64,000 nt of DNA from the NCBI RefSeq assembly GCF_934643285.1, contig NZ_CAKUBT010000003.1, positions 1-64,000 of the forward strand, in the 5' to 3' direction. The first letter of the stretch is position 1, and the number at the start of each line of letters is the position of its first letter. The stretch comes from an uncultured Ellagibacter sp. (GTDB taxonomy: Bacteria > Actinomycetota > Coriobacteriia > Coriobacteriales > Eggerthellaceae). Both the position numbers and the translations under genes were made by a program. The notes beneath the pieces are model-generated. The model saw only the letters and a list, made by a program, of their open reading frames with translations, ran no database searches and was not told the origin of the DNA. This document shows positions 1-9,092 of this stretch, piece by piece.

Positions 1-74
1 CAGAGTCTGCATTGCATCTGAAAGCATTCGATATTCGGCTCCCAAATGCAACAACTAAAAGATAGGAGGAGCCC

Positions 75-2039
75 ATGGAAGTCGGCGAAAAGCGCTATCT
101 CGAATTGCTTTCCCGATCGTTTCCCACCATCGCCGAGGCATCTGCCGAGGTCATCAACTTGTCGGCGATCTTGAATCTCCCCAAATCGACGGAATTCTTC
201 GCTTCCGACATCCATGGCGAGTTCGAAGCCTTCTCGCATATCCTGCGCAACGGTTCCGGCTCGATCCGCCTGAAGGTTGACGACGTGTTCGGCGACAAGC
301 TCTCCGACGCCGAGAAGCGCGCGCTCGCCACGCTCATCTATTATCCGCGCGAAAAGGCGAAGCTTGTATTATCGCAGGTGGAAGACGAGTACGCATGGTA
401 TGCCGTCACGGTCCCGCGCCTCGTTGCGGTCTGCAAGCGTGCCGCGCGCAAGTACACGCACTCCAAAATCCGCCGCGCCGTGCCAAGCGAGTTCGCCTAC
501 ATCGTCGAGGAGCTTTTGACCGAAGATCGCCACGGCGTCGACAAGGAAGCCTACTACAGCGCCATCATCGATGCGGCGGTGCGCACGGGCCGCGGCATCG
601 CGCTCATCGAGGCGCTCTCGACCATGATCCAGCGCCTTGCAGTCGACCAGTTGCACATCGTCGGCGACATCTACGACCGCGGTCCCGCGCCGCACACCAT
701 CATGGACACGCTCATGGCGTACCATTCCGTGGACATCCAGTGGGGCAACCACGACATCGTGTGGATGGGCGCCTCGCTCGGCCAGCGCGGCTGCATCGCG
801 CACGTGGTGCGCAACTGCGCGCGCTACGGCAACCTCTCCATCTTGGAAGACGCCTATGGCATCAACATCTTGCCGCTTGCCTCCTTCGCGCTCGACGCCT
901 ACGCCGACGACCCGTGCGTCGGGTTCGCGCTCAAGGGCAACCCCGACCTTCCCCCCTCCGAGCTCGAGATGAACGTGAAGATCCAAAAGGCGATGGCGAT
1001 TATCCAATTCAAGGTGGAAGGCCAGCTCATCGATGAGAACCCGGCTTTCGGCCTCGATGACCGCAAGCTTTTGGACAAGATCGACTACGCTCGCGGCACG
1101 GTGATGCTCGACGGCACCGAGTACGAGCTCACCGACAAAGTGTTCCCGACCATCGACCCGGAGAACCCCTACGCCCTTACGCCTGCTGAACAGGACGTGA
1201 TGGAGCGCCTCGTCGCCGCGTTTACCGGATGCGAGAAGCTCCGCCGCCACATGCAGTTCTTCCTGGAAGCGGGAAGCCTCTACAAGGTGCACAACGGCAA
1301 CCTGCTCTTCCACGCCTGCGTGCCGCTCAACGCCGACGGCTCTCTCAAGGAAGTCGACGTCTACGGCAAAACGTACAAGGGCCGCGCGCTCTACGACGTG
1401 ATGGAGCGCCACGTGCGCGCTGCGTTTTTTAGCCGTGACGAGGAAGAACGCCGTCGCGGGCGCGACATGCTGTGGTATCTGTGGCTCGGGCAGGGCAGCC
1501 CGCTGTTCGCGAAGAGCAAGATGGCCACCTTCGAGCTCTACCTCATCGCCGACAAGGCTGCGCGCAAGGAAGTGAAGAACCCCTTCTACACCCTGATCGA
1601 CGACGAGGCCGTGGTCGCGAACATCTTCCGCGATTTCGGGCTCGACCCGGAAACGTCCCATATCATCTGCGGGCATGTTCCCGTGAAGGTGAAAGATGGC
1701 GAAGATCCCGTGAAATGCGGCGGCAAGGTCATCATGATCGATGGCGGTTTCTCGAAGGCATATCAGCCGACCACGGGAATTGCCGGCTATACGCTCATCT
1801 CGAACTCCTACGGGTTCATCCTGGCGGCCCACGAGCCTTTGGAATCGGCTCAGGCCGCGATAGAGAAGGAAATCGACATCCACTCGTCCCGGCATATGGT
1901 GGAGCAGGTGAAGAAGCGCACGCTCATGGGGGACACCGACGAGGGGCAGCAGATGAAGCGCGAAATCGCAGATCTTGAGCGGCTGCTCAAGGCGTATCGC
2001 ACGGGAGAGATACCAAGACAAGAACAAAAAGGTGAATGA
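75..2039 (+). CDS. fbp: fructose-1,6-bisphosphatase, class III
   Basis: This 654-residue protein is a class III (Firmicutes-type) fructose-1,6-bisphosphatase, the gluconeogenic enzyme that removes the 1-phosphate from fructose 1,6-bisphosphate in the cytoplasm. It carries the three calcineurin-like metallophosphatase blocks: SDIHGEF at residues 44-50, GDIYDRG at 197-203 and WGNHD at 223-227. Its length is close to the Bacillus subtilis Fbp (about 670 residues). The ATG start has an AGGAGG-type ribosome-binding site a few bases upstream. It is followed at once by a cysteine desulfurase gene on the same strand, which suggests cotranscription although the functions are unrelated. The family assignment is firm. 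Confidence 0.95.
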   Translation: MEVGEKRYLELLSRSFPTIAEASAEVINLSAILNLPKSTEFFASDIHGEFEAFSHILRNGSGSIRLKVDDVFGDKLSDAEKRALATLIYYPREKAKLVLSQVEDEYAWYAVTVPRLVAVCKRAARKYTHSKIRRAVPSEFAYIVEELLTEDRHGVDKEAYYSAIIDAAVRTGRGIALIEALSTMIQRLAVDQLHIVGDIYDRGPAPHTIMDTLMAYHSVDIQWGNHDIVWMGASLGQRGCIAHVVRNCARYGNLSILEDAYGINILPLASFALDAYADDPCVGFALKGNPDLPPSELEMNVKIQKAMAIIQFKVEGQLIDENPAFGLDDRKLLDKIDYARGTVMLDGTEYELTDKVFPTIDPENPYALTPAEQDVMERLVAAFTGCEKLRRHMQFFLEAGSLYKVHNGNLLFHACVPLNADGSLKEVDVYGKTYKGRALYDVMERHVRAAFFSRDEEERRRGRDMLWYLWLGQGSPLFAKSKMATFELYLIADKAARKEVKNPFYTLIDDEAVVANIFRDFGLDPETSHIICGHVPVKVKDGEDPVKCGGKVIMIDGGFSKAYQPTTGIAGYTLISNSYGFILAAHEPLESAQAAIEKEIDIHSSRHMVEQVKKRTLMGDTDEGQQMKREIADLERLLKAYRTGEIPRQEQKGE

Positions 2040-2046
2040 AACCGCT

Positions 2047-3234
2047 ATGAGCCATACAACTGAAAGCTACCTCGACAACGCGGCGACCACGCCGACGCTC
2101 CCCGAGGTCATCGAGCGCATGAACGAGGTGATGTGCGACGCGTGGGGCAACCCCTCGTCGGTCCATGCCGTGGGAATGCGCGCGAAGGAAGTCCTCGAGG
2201 AGAGCCGTGCCACTGTCGCCTGTGCGCTCGGGGTCGAGCCTGGCGAGGTGTACTTTACTTCGGGGGCTACCGAATCGAACAACCTCGCCGTCCGAGGCGT
2301 GTGCTCGGCGCGACGCGACAACCCTGCCAAGATCATCACCTCGACGCTCGAGCACGCGTCGGTCACGCGAAGTGTGCGCGGTATGCGCCGTGAAATGGAT
2401 TGGCCGGTCACCTATATCGATGCGGTTGATGGCATGCTTGACCTGGTGCAACTGCGCGATGCGCTCATGGAAAGCCCCACGTCGCTCATCACTATCATGA
2501 ACGTGCAGAACGAAGTGGGCTACCTCTTCCCCTCGGCGGAGATTGGCCGTATTCGCGATGAGCTTGCGCCCGACGCGCTCTATCACGTCGATGCCACCCA
2601 AGCGTTCGGCAAGCTTTCCCCGAAACCGCGCGAGTGGCACGCCGAGCTGGCATCCGTCGCCTCGCACAAGATCGGCGGGCCGCGCGGTATCGGCGCGCTG
2701 TACGTGCGCGACGGCGTGAAGATGCACACGAACGCATTCGGCGGTGGGCAGGAGCGCGGGCTTCGCTCGGGCACCGAGCCGGTGTTCCTTGCTGCGGGTT
2801 TCGCGCGCGCTGTCGAGCTGGCGCAGGCCGAGCATGGGGAAACCCTCGCGCATGTGCGCGCGCTGAACGCGCAGATCCGCGCCGAGCTCGCGCGCCTTGT
2901 CCCCAGCGCCATCATAAACTCGCCCGAGGACGCGTCTCCCTTCATCGTGAGCGTGAGCGTACCGGGGCTGCGCAACGCGAAGTCGGTCGCGTACCTCAGC
3001 GATCGCGGCGTTTACGTGTCGCGCGCGTCGGCGTGCGAATCGAACCACGAGCATGTGGCGGCCGGTACCTGGCGCAAGAAGCATCCGCTATCGCTCCAGG
3101 CTGCGGGCATCCCGCTTTCGCAGGGCAACACGACGCTGCGCGTGAGCTTTTCGGGCGCGACAACGCCGGAAGACGTCGATCGCTTCGTGGTGACGCTCGC
3201 GGAATGCAACGAAGAGCTCGGGAACTGCAAATAA
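2047..3234 (+). CDS. cysteine desulfurase (NifS/IscS-like class V aminotransferase)
   Basis: This 395-residue PLP enzyme takes sulfur from L-cysteine as a persulfide, for Fe-S cluster or thio-cofactor assembly. Visible landmarks are the N-terminal YLDNAATTP, the histidine of LEHAS (about 103), the aspartate of VDATQ (about 182), the PLP lysine in SHKIGG (about 208) and a candidate persulfide cysteine in SRASACES (about 330). The frame is open further upstream into the end of fbp, but ATG 2047 matches the family N-terminus and has an AAGGTG-like site. No scaffold or regulator gene sits beside it, so its acceptor is unknown. Confidence 0.9.
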   Translation: MSHTTESYLDNAATTPTLPEVIERMNEVMCDAWGNPSSVHAVGMRAKEVLEESRATVACALGVEPGEVYFTSGATESNNLAVRGVCSARRDNPAKIITSTLEHASVTRSVRGMRREMDWPVTYIDAVDGMLDLVQLRDALMESPTSLITIMNVQNEVGYLFPSAEIGRIRDELAPDALYHVDATQAFGKLSPKPREWHAELASVASHKIGGPRGIGALYVRDGVKMHTNAFGGGQERGLRSGTEPVFLAAGFARAVELAQAEHGETLAHVRALNAQIRAELARLVPSAIINSPEDASPFIVSVSVPGLRNAKSVAYLSDRGVYVSRASACESNHEHVAAGTWRKKHPLSLQAAGIPLSQGNTTLRVSFSGATTPEDVDRFVVTLAECNEELGNCK

Positions 3235-3263
3235 TTAGTGACAGGGAAGCGTCCGGCGTGGGG

Positions 3264-3313
3264 GCTGCCTTCTGTACTTGGGGTAGGGCGGGCAGCGATT
3301 TTTGCTATAGTAT
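3264..3313 (+). promoter_or_regulatory. short hairpin with T-run, then extended -10 promoter for mscL
   Basis: A 6-bp inverted repeat (GCTGCC 3264-3269 with GGCAGC 3291-3296) is followed by a short T-run and could be a weak terminator for the upstream gene. TATAGT at 3306-3311, preceded by TGC, looks like an extended -10 element for mscL. I see no convincing -35 box. Confidence 0.35.
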
Positions 3314-3359
3314 CTCGCTGTAAGTTCGCACGCTTTCTTTTCAATCGATTGGGGAGGAC

Positions 3360-3797
3360 ATGAAGAAGTTCCTAGGGGAATTCAAAGACTTCATCAACCG
3401 CGGCAACGTGATGGATCTGGCCGTCGCCGTCATCATTGGCGGCGCGTTCACAGCCATCGTGACGGCGCTCACCACCAACATCATCAATCCGTTCATCTCG
3501 TTTATCGCAGGCGGCACTCCGGGCGAGATCTCGGGGCTGGTGGTGCCGGGCACCGAAATCGACTTCGGCGCCTTCATCTCGGCGGTCATCAACTTCCTCA
3601 TTGTGGCGTTCATCGTGTTTTTGCTGGTGAAGGCTGTCAACAAGGCGCAGGAGGCTGCCGATAAGCTCACGGGCAAGGAAAAGGAAGAGGAAAAGAAGCC
3701 ACCCGTGTGCCCCTTCTGCTTAGAAGAGGTCAAGGAGGGCGCGACGCGCTGCCCGCACTGCACCGGCGCCTTCGATGAGCCTGCGAAGAGCGAATAA
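3360..3797 (+). CDS. mscL: large-conductance mechanosensitive channel with C-terminal zinc ribbon
   Basis: This 145-residue protein is the pentameric membrane channel that opens under membrane tension and protects against hypo-osmotic lysis. The N-terminus (MKKFLGEFKDFINRGNVMDLAV) and the two transmembrane helices (about 18-45 and 72-95) are typical. After a charged Lys/Glu linker the C-terminus adds a CxxC...CxxC module (Cys117, Cys120, Cys131, Cys134) that should bind zinc and is absent from E. coli MscL. The start has a GGGGAGG ribosome-binding site. The gene appears monocistronic, with its own promoter upstream and a strong terminator downstream. Confidence 0.95.
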   Translation: MKKFLGEFKDFINRGNVMDLAVAVIIGGAFTAIVTALTTNIINPFISFIAGGTPGEISGLVVPGTEIDFGAFISAVINFLIVAFIVFLLVKAVNKAQEAADKLTGKEKEEEKKPPVCPFCLEEVKEGATRCPHCTGAFDEPAKSE

Positions 3798-3836
3798 CCT
3801 GATAGCGTGCCCGTAACCGAGGCGACTGTCACCAAA

Positions 3837-3880
3837 AACGCGGCCGCATCTTCAAAAGAGAAGGTGCGGCCGCGTTCGTT
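3837..3880. terminator. bidirectional terminator between mscL and ldh
   Basis: A 12-bp perfect inverted repeat (AACGCGGCCGCA 3837-3848 with its complement 3865-3876) lies between the convergent ends of mscL and ldh. A-rich sequence on the left and T-rich sequence on the right suit termination in both directions. Confidence 0.8.
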
Positions 3881-3892
3881 TTGCGGGCCAGT

Positions 3893-4867
3893 TTACAGGT
3901 CGAGCTGCTCGATGACGCCTTTGAGCATGTCGGCGGACTCGCGCAGGCGCGCTTGCTCGTCTTCGGAGAAGGGTGCGGGAACCTTGTACTCGATGCCGGC
4001 GGCGCCAACCACGCAGGGCATCGAAAGCGCGATGTCGGAGATGCCGTACTCGCCTTCCATCAGGTTTGATACGGGAAGAATAGGCTTCTCGTCGCGCACG
4101 ATCGCCTCGCAGATGCGCTTCACGGACATGGCGATGCCGTAATAGGTGGCATGCTTCTTCTCGATGATCTCGTACGCCGAGTTCTTCACGTCGGCCTCGA
4201 TTTTCGCCATGGTCTCGGCGCTGTGCTCGCGTCCGCGCAGGCGGCTGAACACGTCGATCGGGATGCCCGAGACGTTAGCTAGACTCCAGATGGCGATTTC
4301 GGAATCCCCGTGCTCGCCAACGATGCGCGCGTGGACGTTGCGCGGGTCGACGCCGAGATGTTCGCCGAGCACGTACTTGAAGCGCGCGGTGTCGAGCACC
4401 GTGCCCGACCCGATAACGCGGTTCGCGGGCAGCCCCGAGAGCTTGAGCGCGACATAGGTGAGGATATCGACCGGGTTCGACACGACGAGCAGGATGCCGG
4501 AAAAGCCGCTTTGCGTGATTTGCGGCACGATAGACTTGAAGATGCTCACGTTCTTGCTGACCAGATCAAGGCGCGTCTCGCCGGGCTTTTGGTTCGCGCC
4601 CGCCGTGATGATCACGACGCCGGCGTCGGCGATGTCGGCGTAATCGCCCGCGTAGATGTTCGACGGTGATGCGAGCGGCATGCCGTGCGCGATGTCGAGC
4701 GCCTCGCCCTCGGCGCGGTTGCGATCGACATCGATCAGCACCATCTCAGAGAACAACCCGCTTTGCATCAGCGCAAACGCAGATGCGGATCCCACGAACC
4801 CGCATCCCACGATGCCAACTTTGCGGAAATTCGCAGGTCGCGTGCCTGCGTCGGTGCCGTTTGCCAT
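3893..4867 (-). CDS. ldh: L-lactate dehydrogenase
   Basis: This 324-residue NAD-dependent enzyme interconverts pyruvate and L-lactate. The Rossmann glycine motif GCGFVG is at residues 21-26. The substrate-binding block VSNPVDILTY and the catalytic-histidine block GEHGDSE are both present, the usual LDH/malate dehydrogenase signature. Presence of Gln in GANQKPGETR at the specificity loop favours lactate over malate. The frame is open further upstream, but ATG 4867 has an AAGGAGA site and gives the standard N-terminus. It lies 83 bp downstream of the PNPOx-like gene on the same strand. The start and family are firm; lactate rather than malate specificity is likely but inferred. Confidence 0.9.
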   Translation of the reverse strand: MANGTDAGTRPANFRKVGIVGCGFVGSASAFALMQSGLFSEMVLIDVDRNRAEGEALDIAHGMPLASPSNIYAGDYADIADAGVVIITAGANQKPGETRLDLVSKNVSIFKSIVPQITQSGFSGILLVVSNPVDILTYVALKLSGLPANRVIGSGTVLDTARFKYVLGEHLGVDPRNVHARIVGEHGDSEIAIWSLANVSGIPIDVFSRLRGREHSAETMAKIEADVKNSAYEIIEKKHATYYGIAMSVKRICEAIVRDEKPILPVSNLMEGEYGISDIALSMPCVVGAAGIEYKVPAPFSEDEQARLRESADMLKGVIEQLDL

Positions 4868-4950
4868 GAGCCGCTCTCCTTCGTTGAATGTCGTTTCGCT
4901 ATTGTGCCACAAAACGGCCGTCGGCCCAGGGCAGCGCGGCGGTAATTCAT

Positions 4951-5361
4951 CTAGAGCTCTACGGGAACCCATTCCTCATGGTTGCAAATCCAAGCCTGCG
5001 GTTCCTCCACGCTGAAGAACGTGAGCGTGGGGTCGTTCGGCCCGTCGTAGGTCTCGCCAAGCCCGCTCAAATGCGCGAAGCCGGCGTAGCGGATGTCGTC
5101 GTTGACCTTGTCGTCGAGTCCCGCGCGTCCGCGGAGGATAAGCCAGCCGTGTCCCGGCCACCATGCCGTTGCCTCGAACTTCGGGTTCGCGACGAGTTCG
5201 TCCCACACATCCTTGGTCGTCGCGGTGCAAAACCAGATCTTGCCGTCCTGCTCGGCGGCGAAACTGAAGGGGCGCACGTGCGGCTGATCGTTTACGCTCG
5301 TGGCGAGATACCACGCGGGCACGGCGCTTAAGTACTGCAGAATCTTCTCGTTTCCGGTCAT
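4951..5361 (-). CDS. pyridoxamine 5'-phosphate oxidase-like flavin-binding protein
   Basis: This 136-residue protein has the short split-barrel form typical of PNPOx-like FMN or F420-binding proteins, with the N-terminal run AWYLATSVNDQPHVRPF that lines the flavin site and the IWFCTATTKDVWDEL block. The substrate cannot be told from sequence, and these short forms are rarely true PdxH. It sits 70 bp downstream of the riboswitch-controlled ecfT gene, so it could be read through from the riboflavin-uptake operon, which would suit a flavin-dependent protein. The ATG has a GGAAAGGA site. Confidence 0.8.
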   Translation of the reverse strand: MTGNEKILQYLSAVPAWYLATSVNDQPHVRPFSFAAEQDGKIWFCTATTKDVWDELVANPKFEATAWWPGHGWLILRGRAGLDDKVNDDIRYAGFAHLSGLGETYDGPNDPTLTFFSVEEPQAWICNHEEWVPVEL

Positions 5362-5431
5362 GGGGATTCCTTTCCAAAACGGTAGGGTACGAAATAATTT
5401 GCAGGGGGGATACGAATCCGCCCCGACAGCC

Positions 5432-6232
5432 TTACAGCAGGATGTTCACCGCGATCACGCAAGCTAGGAGGACGGCGACGAGCGCGCAGGCAACGCCGTC
5501 GCGAGGGGCGAAGCTTAGCGGATGGAGCCTCGTGCGCCCCTCCTTGCCGTGGTAGCAACGCGCGTCCATGGCCGCCGAAAGCGTCTCGGCATGGCGAAAG
5601 ACGCTGGTGAACAAGGGAGTCATGAGAGACGAGAGCATCTGCACGCCACGTACGGGGCTGGTCTTGAGCCCCGCGCCGCGAGCAAGCTGTGCTTCGCGAA
5701 TGCTCGAAAACTCGGTTGCGAACTGCGGCATGAAGCGCAGGGCGATGCCCATGATCATGCCGATCTCGTGTGCTGGCACGCCGAAGCGCGCGAAGGGGGA
5801 GAGCAGCCGCTCGAGGGCCTCCGTCAAGTCGAGCGTCATCGTGGTCAGCGTGACGAGGCTCATTCCCGCCATCATGAGCAGGAGCCGGCAGGCGATGAGC
5901 AAGCAGGTGAGCACACCCTGTTCGCTTATGCGGATGAACGCCCATTCGAAATAGACAGGCCCTCCCTGCACGACGAACAGGTTCATGATCGATGCAATCA
6001 CGACGATGAACATGAGCGGCGCGAGCGAGCGCAAAGCCTTCCTTGCGGGAATGCGGGCGAGGGCGTAGGCTCCCACCACAAACAGCGCCACGGGAATAAG
6101 CGCAAGAAAGGACCTCGCGTTTAGAGTGATCACGATGAACGCGCACCCGAGCAAAAGCTTCGCGCGCGCGTCGAGCTTGTGAACGGGGCTTGTGCCAGGT
6201 ACATAGCTTCCGAAAGAAAATCCGCGCATCAT
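5432..6232 (-). CDS. ecfT: ECF transporter transmembrane component EcfT
   Basis: This 266-residue membrane protein is the T component of an energy-coupling factor vitamin transporter, coupling the ATPase to the substrate-binding S component. The N-terminal HKLDARAKLLL is the family hallmark. Several hydrophobic helices follow, and cytoplasmic ARG/Ala-Arg coupling-helix segments (ARGAG near LKTSPVRGVQ) contact the ATPases. Its start overlaps the ecfA stop by 4 bp (ATGA), so translation is probably coupled. Confidence 0.9.
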   Translation of the reverse strand: MMRGFSFGSYVPGTSPVHKLDARAKLLLGCAFIVITLNARSFLALIPVALFVVGAYALARIPARKALRSLAPLMFIVVIASIMNLFVVQGGPVYFEWAFIRISEQGVLTCLLIACRLLLMMAGMSLVTLTTMTLDLTEALERLLSPFARFGVPAHEIGMIMGIALRFMPQFATEFSSIREAQLARGAGLKTSPVRGVQMLSSLMTPLFTSVFRHAETLSAAMDARCYHGKEGRTRLHPLSFAPRDGVACALVAVLLACVIAVNILL

Positions 6233-8181
6233 AAGAGACCTCGCAGATAGGAGACGATTGAGTCTTCGGTGGCAAGCTCCTCGTGCGCAACGGCAAGCCC
6301 GCCTTCGCGCAGAAGGTTCGCGAAATGCTCGGGCGAGGTGGTCGCAAGCCCAACGGCAGTCAGCTCATCGGCGCGAGAGAATACCTCGGCAGGCGTTCCC
6401 TCCATGAGGAGCTTTCCTTCGCTCATGACCGCAACGCGGTCGCAGAGATTCGCGAGGTCGTCCATATTGTGGGACACCATAACCACGGTGAGTCCCTCTT
6501 CGTGCAGGTGAGACACCATGTCGAGAAACGATTTTCGCGCCTTGGGGTCGAGCCCTGCGGCGGGCTCGTCGAGCACGAGCACCTCAGGCTCCATGGCGAG
6601 CACGCCCGCAAACGCCACACGGCGCTGCTGGCCGCCCGAGAGCTCGAAGGGGCTGCGTGCGTCGATCTCCTCAGGGTCAAGCCCTACGGTGCGCAGGGAG
6701 CGCTCGATCCGCGCAGAGACCTCCTCTTCCGAAAGGCCCAGGTTGCGCGGCCCGAAGGCGACATCTTCCGCCACGGTTGCCGCGAAGAGCTGGTTCTCGG
6801 GGTACTGGAACACCACGCCGACGTGCCCGCGCACGTCGTTGGCGGCGCCCTTCTCCGCGACATCGCGCCCGAAGGCGACGACGCGGCCGTTTGTGGGGTG
6901 CAAGATGCCGTTCATGTGCTGGATGAGGGTCGACTTGCCCGAGCCGGTATGGCCGGCGATGCCTAAGAACTCGCCTTTGCGCACTTCGAGGGTTACGTTG
7001 TCGAGTGCCCAGAGCGCTTCGGGGGAATTGCCCCATTTTGCCTGCTTAGGGGCTGGTTTTTTGCCGGCTTTGCGCTGACGGCGCGCCTCGGCGGTGTCGT
7101 AGGTGAACGATACGCCCTCAAGCTGGATAAGCGCATCGCCGCCCGCGGGCGCGGTGGAAGGTGCGGAAGTTTTCGTGCAGCTGGTCGAATCCTCGCGCAC
7201 GGCCGCCGCTTCCGCGGGCGAGCCCTGGGATGCCACCTCATCGTGCGCACTTCGGCGCTCGGCGTCCTCGCCCTCGTCGCCGCAAGCTTTCGCTACGTGT
7301 GACCCGAACAGGGAAAACACGCTTTTCGCAAGTTCCTCTTCGGTTACGGCGGCGGTCACGGGGGCGCCAGCTCGACGCAGTGCCTGGGAAAGCTCGGCTG
7401 CGAAGGGAACCTCCAGGTTGAGGGCGGAAAGTGCATCGACGTCGACGAGCACTTCCTGCGGTGTGCCCACGCGCGCCACCTTCCCCTCATCGAGAACGAT
7501 GACGCGGTCGGCGAGGGCGGCCTCCTCCATGAAATGCGTGATCATGACGACGGTCATGCCCTGGTCGTTGAGCGAGCGCACGACGCGCATAAGCCCTTTG
7601 CGTCCGCGGGGGTCGAGCATCGCAGAGGCCTCGTCCAAGATGAGGATCTCCGGGTTCATCGCAAGGGCGCCTGCGATGGCGACGCGCTGCTTCTGCCCGC
7701 CGGAAAGCGCGTGCGTCTCGTGCTTCTCAAACCCCGAAAGGCCGACGTCTTCAAGGCGTTGCGTTACGCGCTGCCGCAGCTCAGCGGTGGGAACGCCGAG
7801 GTTTTCGGGCCCGAAGGCTACGTCGTCTTCCACAAGGGAGGCGACCAGCTGGTCATCCGGGTTCTGAAATACCATGCCGGCGCTCTGGCGAATCGCGTAG
7901 GTGTGCTGGCGCTCGGAGGTGTCCATGCCGCAAACCTCCACCCGCCCCTTATCGGGAACGAGCAGCGCGTTCAAATGCTTCGCGAGCGTCGATTTCCCCG
8001 ATCCGTTGCCGCCGAGGATACATACGAACTCGCCGCGCTCGATCTGCGCGCTTGCGCCCGAGAGCGCGAACGCCTCGCCGTCGTAGGTGAACGAGACGTC
8101 GCGCACGCAGATGATGGGCGCCTCGGCGGACACGGGGGCGGAATTTCCGGCGGGGTCTTCGGGTAGAGGCTTCCCAGTCAT
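6229..8181 (-). CDS. ecfA: fused ECF transporter ATPase (EcfA1-EcfA2)
   Basis: Two complete ABC ATPase domains are joined in one 650-residue chain. Domain 1 has Walker A GGNGSGKST at residues 57-65 and signature LSGGQKQR. Domain 2 has Walker A GHTGSGKST, signature LSGGQQRR and a VLDEPAAGLDP Walker B. A low-complexity linker of about 100 residues, rich in Ala, Ser and Glu, separates them. In most genomes these are two adjacent genes, ecfA1 and ecfA2. The gene lies 3 bp after ribU and overlaps ecfT. Domain 1 has LILDEASAMLDP at Walker B, Ala-Ser replacing Pro-Thr, which is common in EcfA. Confidence 0.93.
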   Translation of the reverse strand: MTGKPLPEDPAGNSAPVSAEAPIICVRDVSFTYDGEAFALSGASAQIERGEFVCILGGNGSGKSTLAKHLNALLVPDKGRVEVCGMDTSERQHTYAIRQSAGMVFQNPDDQLVASLVEDDVAFGPENLGVPTAELRQRVTQRLEDVGLSGFEKHETHALSGGQKQRVAIAGALAMNPEILILDEASAMLDPRGRKGLMRVVRSLNDQGMTVVMITHFMEEAALADRVIVLDEGKVARVGTPQEVLVDVDALSALNLEVPFAAELSQALRRAGAPVTAAVTEEELAKSVFSLFGSHVAKACGDEGEDAERRSAHDEVASQGSPAEAAAVREDSTSCTKTSAPSTAPAGGDALIQLEGVSFTYDTAEARRQRKAGKKPAPKQAKWGNSPEALWALDNVTLEVRKGEFLGIAGHTGSGKSTLIQHMNGILHPTNGRVVAFGRDVAEKGAANDVRGHVGVVFQYPENQLFAATVAEDVAFGPRNLGLSEEEVSARIERSLRTVGLDPEEIDARSPFELSGGQQRRVAFAGVLAMEPEVLVLDEPAAGLDPKARKSFLDMVSHLHEEGLTVVMVSHNMDDLANLCDRVAVMSEGKLLMEGTPAEVFSRADELTAVGLATTSPEHFANLLREGGLAVAHEELATEDSIVSYLRGLL

Positions 8182-8184
8182 GGT

Positions 8185-8778
8185 TTAGCGGCCTTTCACC
8201 TGGTTTTTCTTCGGGGTGATGAGGTTCGAGATCGCCTTGTACACGATGAGCGTCAGAAGCGAGTTCAGCACGGTTTTGATGAGGTTGAAGGGCACGACGG
8301 CGGGAAGCAAAAGCGGCATGATGACGTCAACGCTGCCATACCAGAACGCCACGCCGATCGTGAGGTTCGTGATGATGGCGCCGACGGTCGCGCACACAAT
8401 GCCCACGATAAGGCCGAGAGCGGCGCCTTTCAGGGTGTGCATCTTCTTGTAGATGAGCGCCGCGGGGACGACGAAGAACAGCGTCGCGCAGATGTTCATG
8501 AGCGAGCCGACCCATTCGCCCAGGATAAGGCCGTGAATCACCGCCGCGATCGCGCCGACGACAAAGCCTGCGCCCGGGCCGAAGGCGAAGCCGCAGACCA
8601 TCGCGGGCATAAGCGAGGGGTCGTAGGTGAGGAAGGGCGCGGCCGGTAGAAGGGGAATCTGGATGAAGGAGAACAGCGCGGCGATGGCGCACATGAGCGC
8701 CATGGTGACGAGCTGGCGCGTGCTCCAGCGGTTCGTGTTCTTAAGTTCGACCTGCTTGGTTGCTTGTGTGGCTGACAT
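8185..8778 (-). CDS. ribU: riboflavin ECF transporter S component
   Basis: This 197-residue membrane protein has about six hydrophobic segments and the ALMCAIAALFSF N-terminal helix expected of an ECF S component. Riboflavin is assigned as substrate because an FMN riboswitch with its own terminator precedes the gene. ATG 8778 has an AAGGAGG site; the open frame extends upstream into the riboswitch terminator and is not used. It heads ribU-ecfA-ecfT, so this organism has a dedicated riboflavin ECF transporter rather than a shared energizing module. Confidence 0.9.
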   Translation of the reverse strand: MSATQATKQVELKNTNRWSTRQLVTMALMCAIAALFSFIQIPLLPAAPFLTYDPSLMPAMVCGFAFGPGAGFVVGAIAAVIHGLILGEWVGSLMNICATLFFVVPAALIYKKMHTLKGAALGLIVGIVCATVGAIITNLTIGVAFWYGSVDVIMPLLLPAVVPFNLIKTVLNSLLTLIVYKAISNLITPKKNQVKGR

Positions 8779-8832
8779 GACAGCCTCCTTCTCGCAAGGT
8801 GGGTTTCTGCGGGTCCGCTTCTCACCCTGCAC

Positions 8833-8874
8833 AAAAAAGCGGGCCCGTATGAATTCCTTTGCATACGGGCCCGC
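8833..8874 (-). terminator. riboswitch expression-platform terminator
   Basis: Read on the minus strand, a 13-bp perfect hairpin (arms 8839-8851 and 8862-8874) is followed by six T residues at 8833-8838. It lies between the FMN aptamer and the ribU start, as expected for transcription attenuation when FMN is bound. Confidence 0.9.
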
Positions 8875-8925
8875 GAATACGCATCAACGACACGCCCGAC
8901 AATTGCCGCGGCGCGCTGCGATTCT

Positions 8926-9090
8926 CTGCCTCTTCCATCCGGACTGTAACCGTTGGTCCCGGATTCTCACCGGATCAGCCAAGCGGACGAAGCGCGGTGG
9001 GCGCCTCATCTGCTCGGGTCGCGGACTTCCAGCTTGGCGTGCTCGCCTTCTGGTTACCGCCAGTGGGGAATCTCACCCCGCCCTGAAACA
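8926..9090 (-). promoter_or_regulatory. FMN riboswitch (RFN element)
   Basis: On the minus strand the region reads through the conserved RFN blocks in order: AGGGCGGGGTGAGATTCC, then CACTGGCGGTAA, then CCGGTGAGAATCCGGG, then GGTTACAGTCCGGATG near the 3' end. These are the invariant parts of the FMN aptamer. With the terminator downstream it should switch off the ribU operon when FMN is plentiful. Confidence 0.95.
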
Positions 9091-9092
9091 GA

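Noticed and set aside
369..2027. 552-codon open frame on the minus strand
   Set aside because: Antisense to fbp, with no domain or ribosome-binding site.
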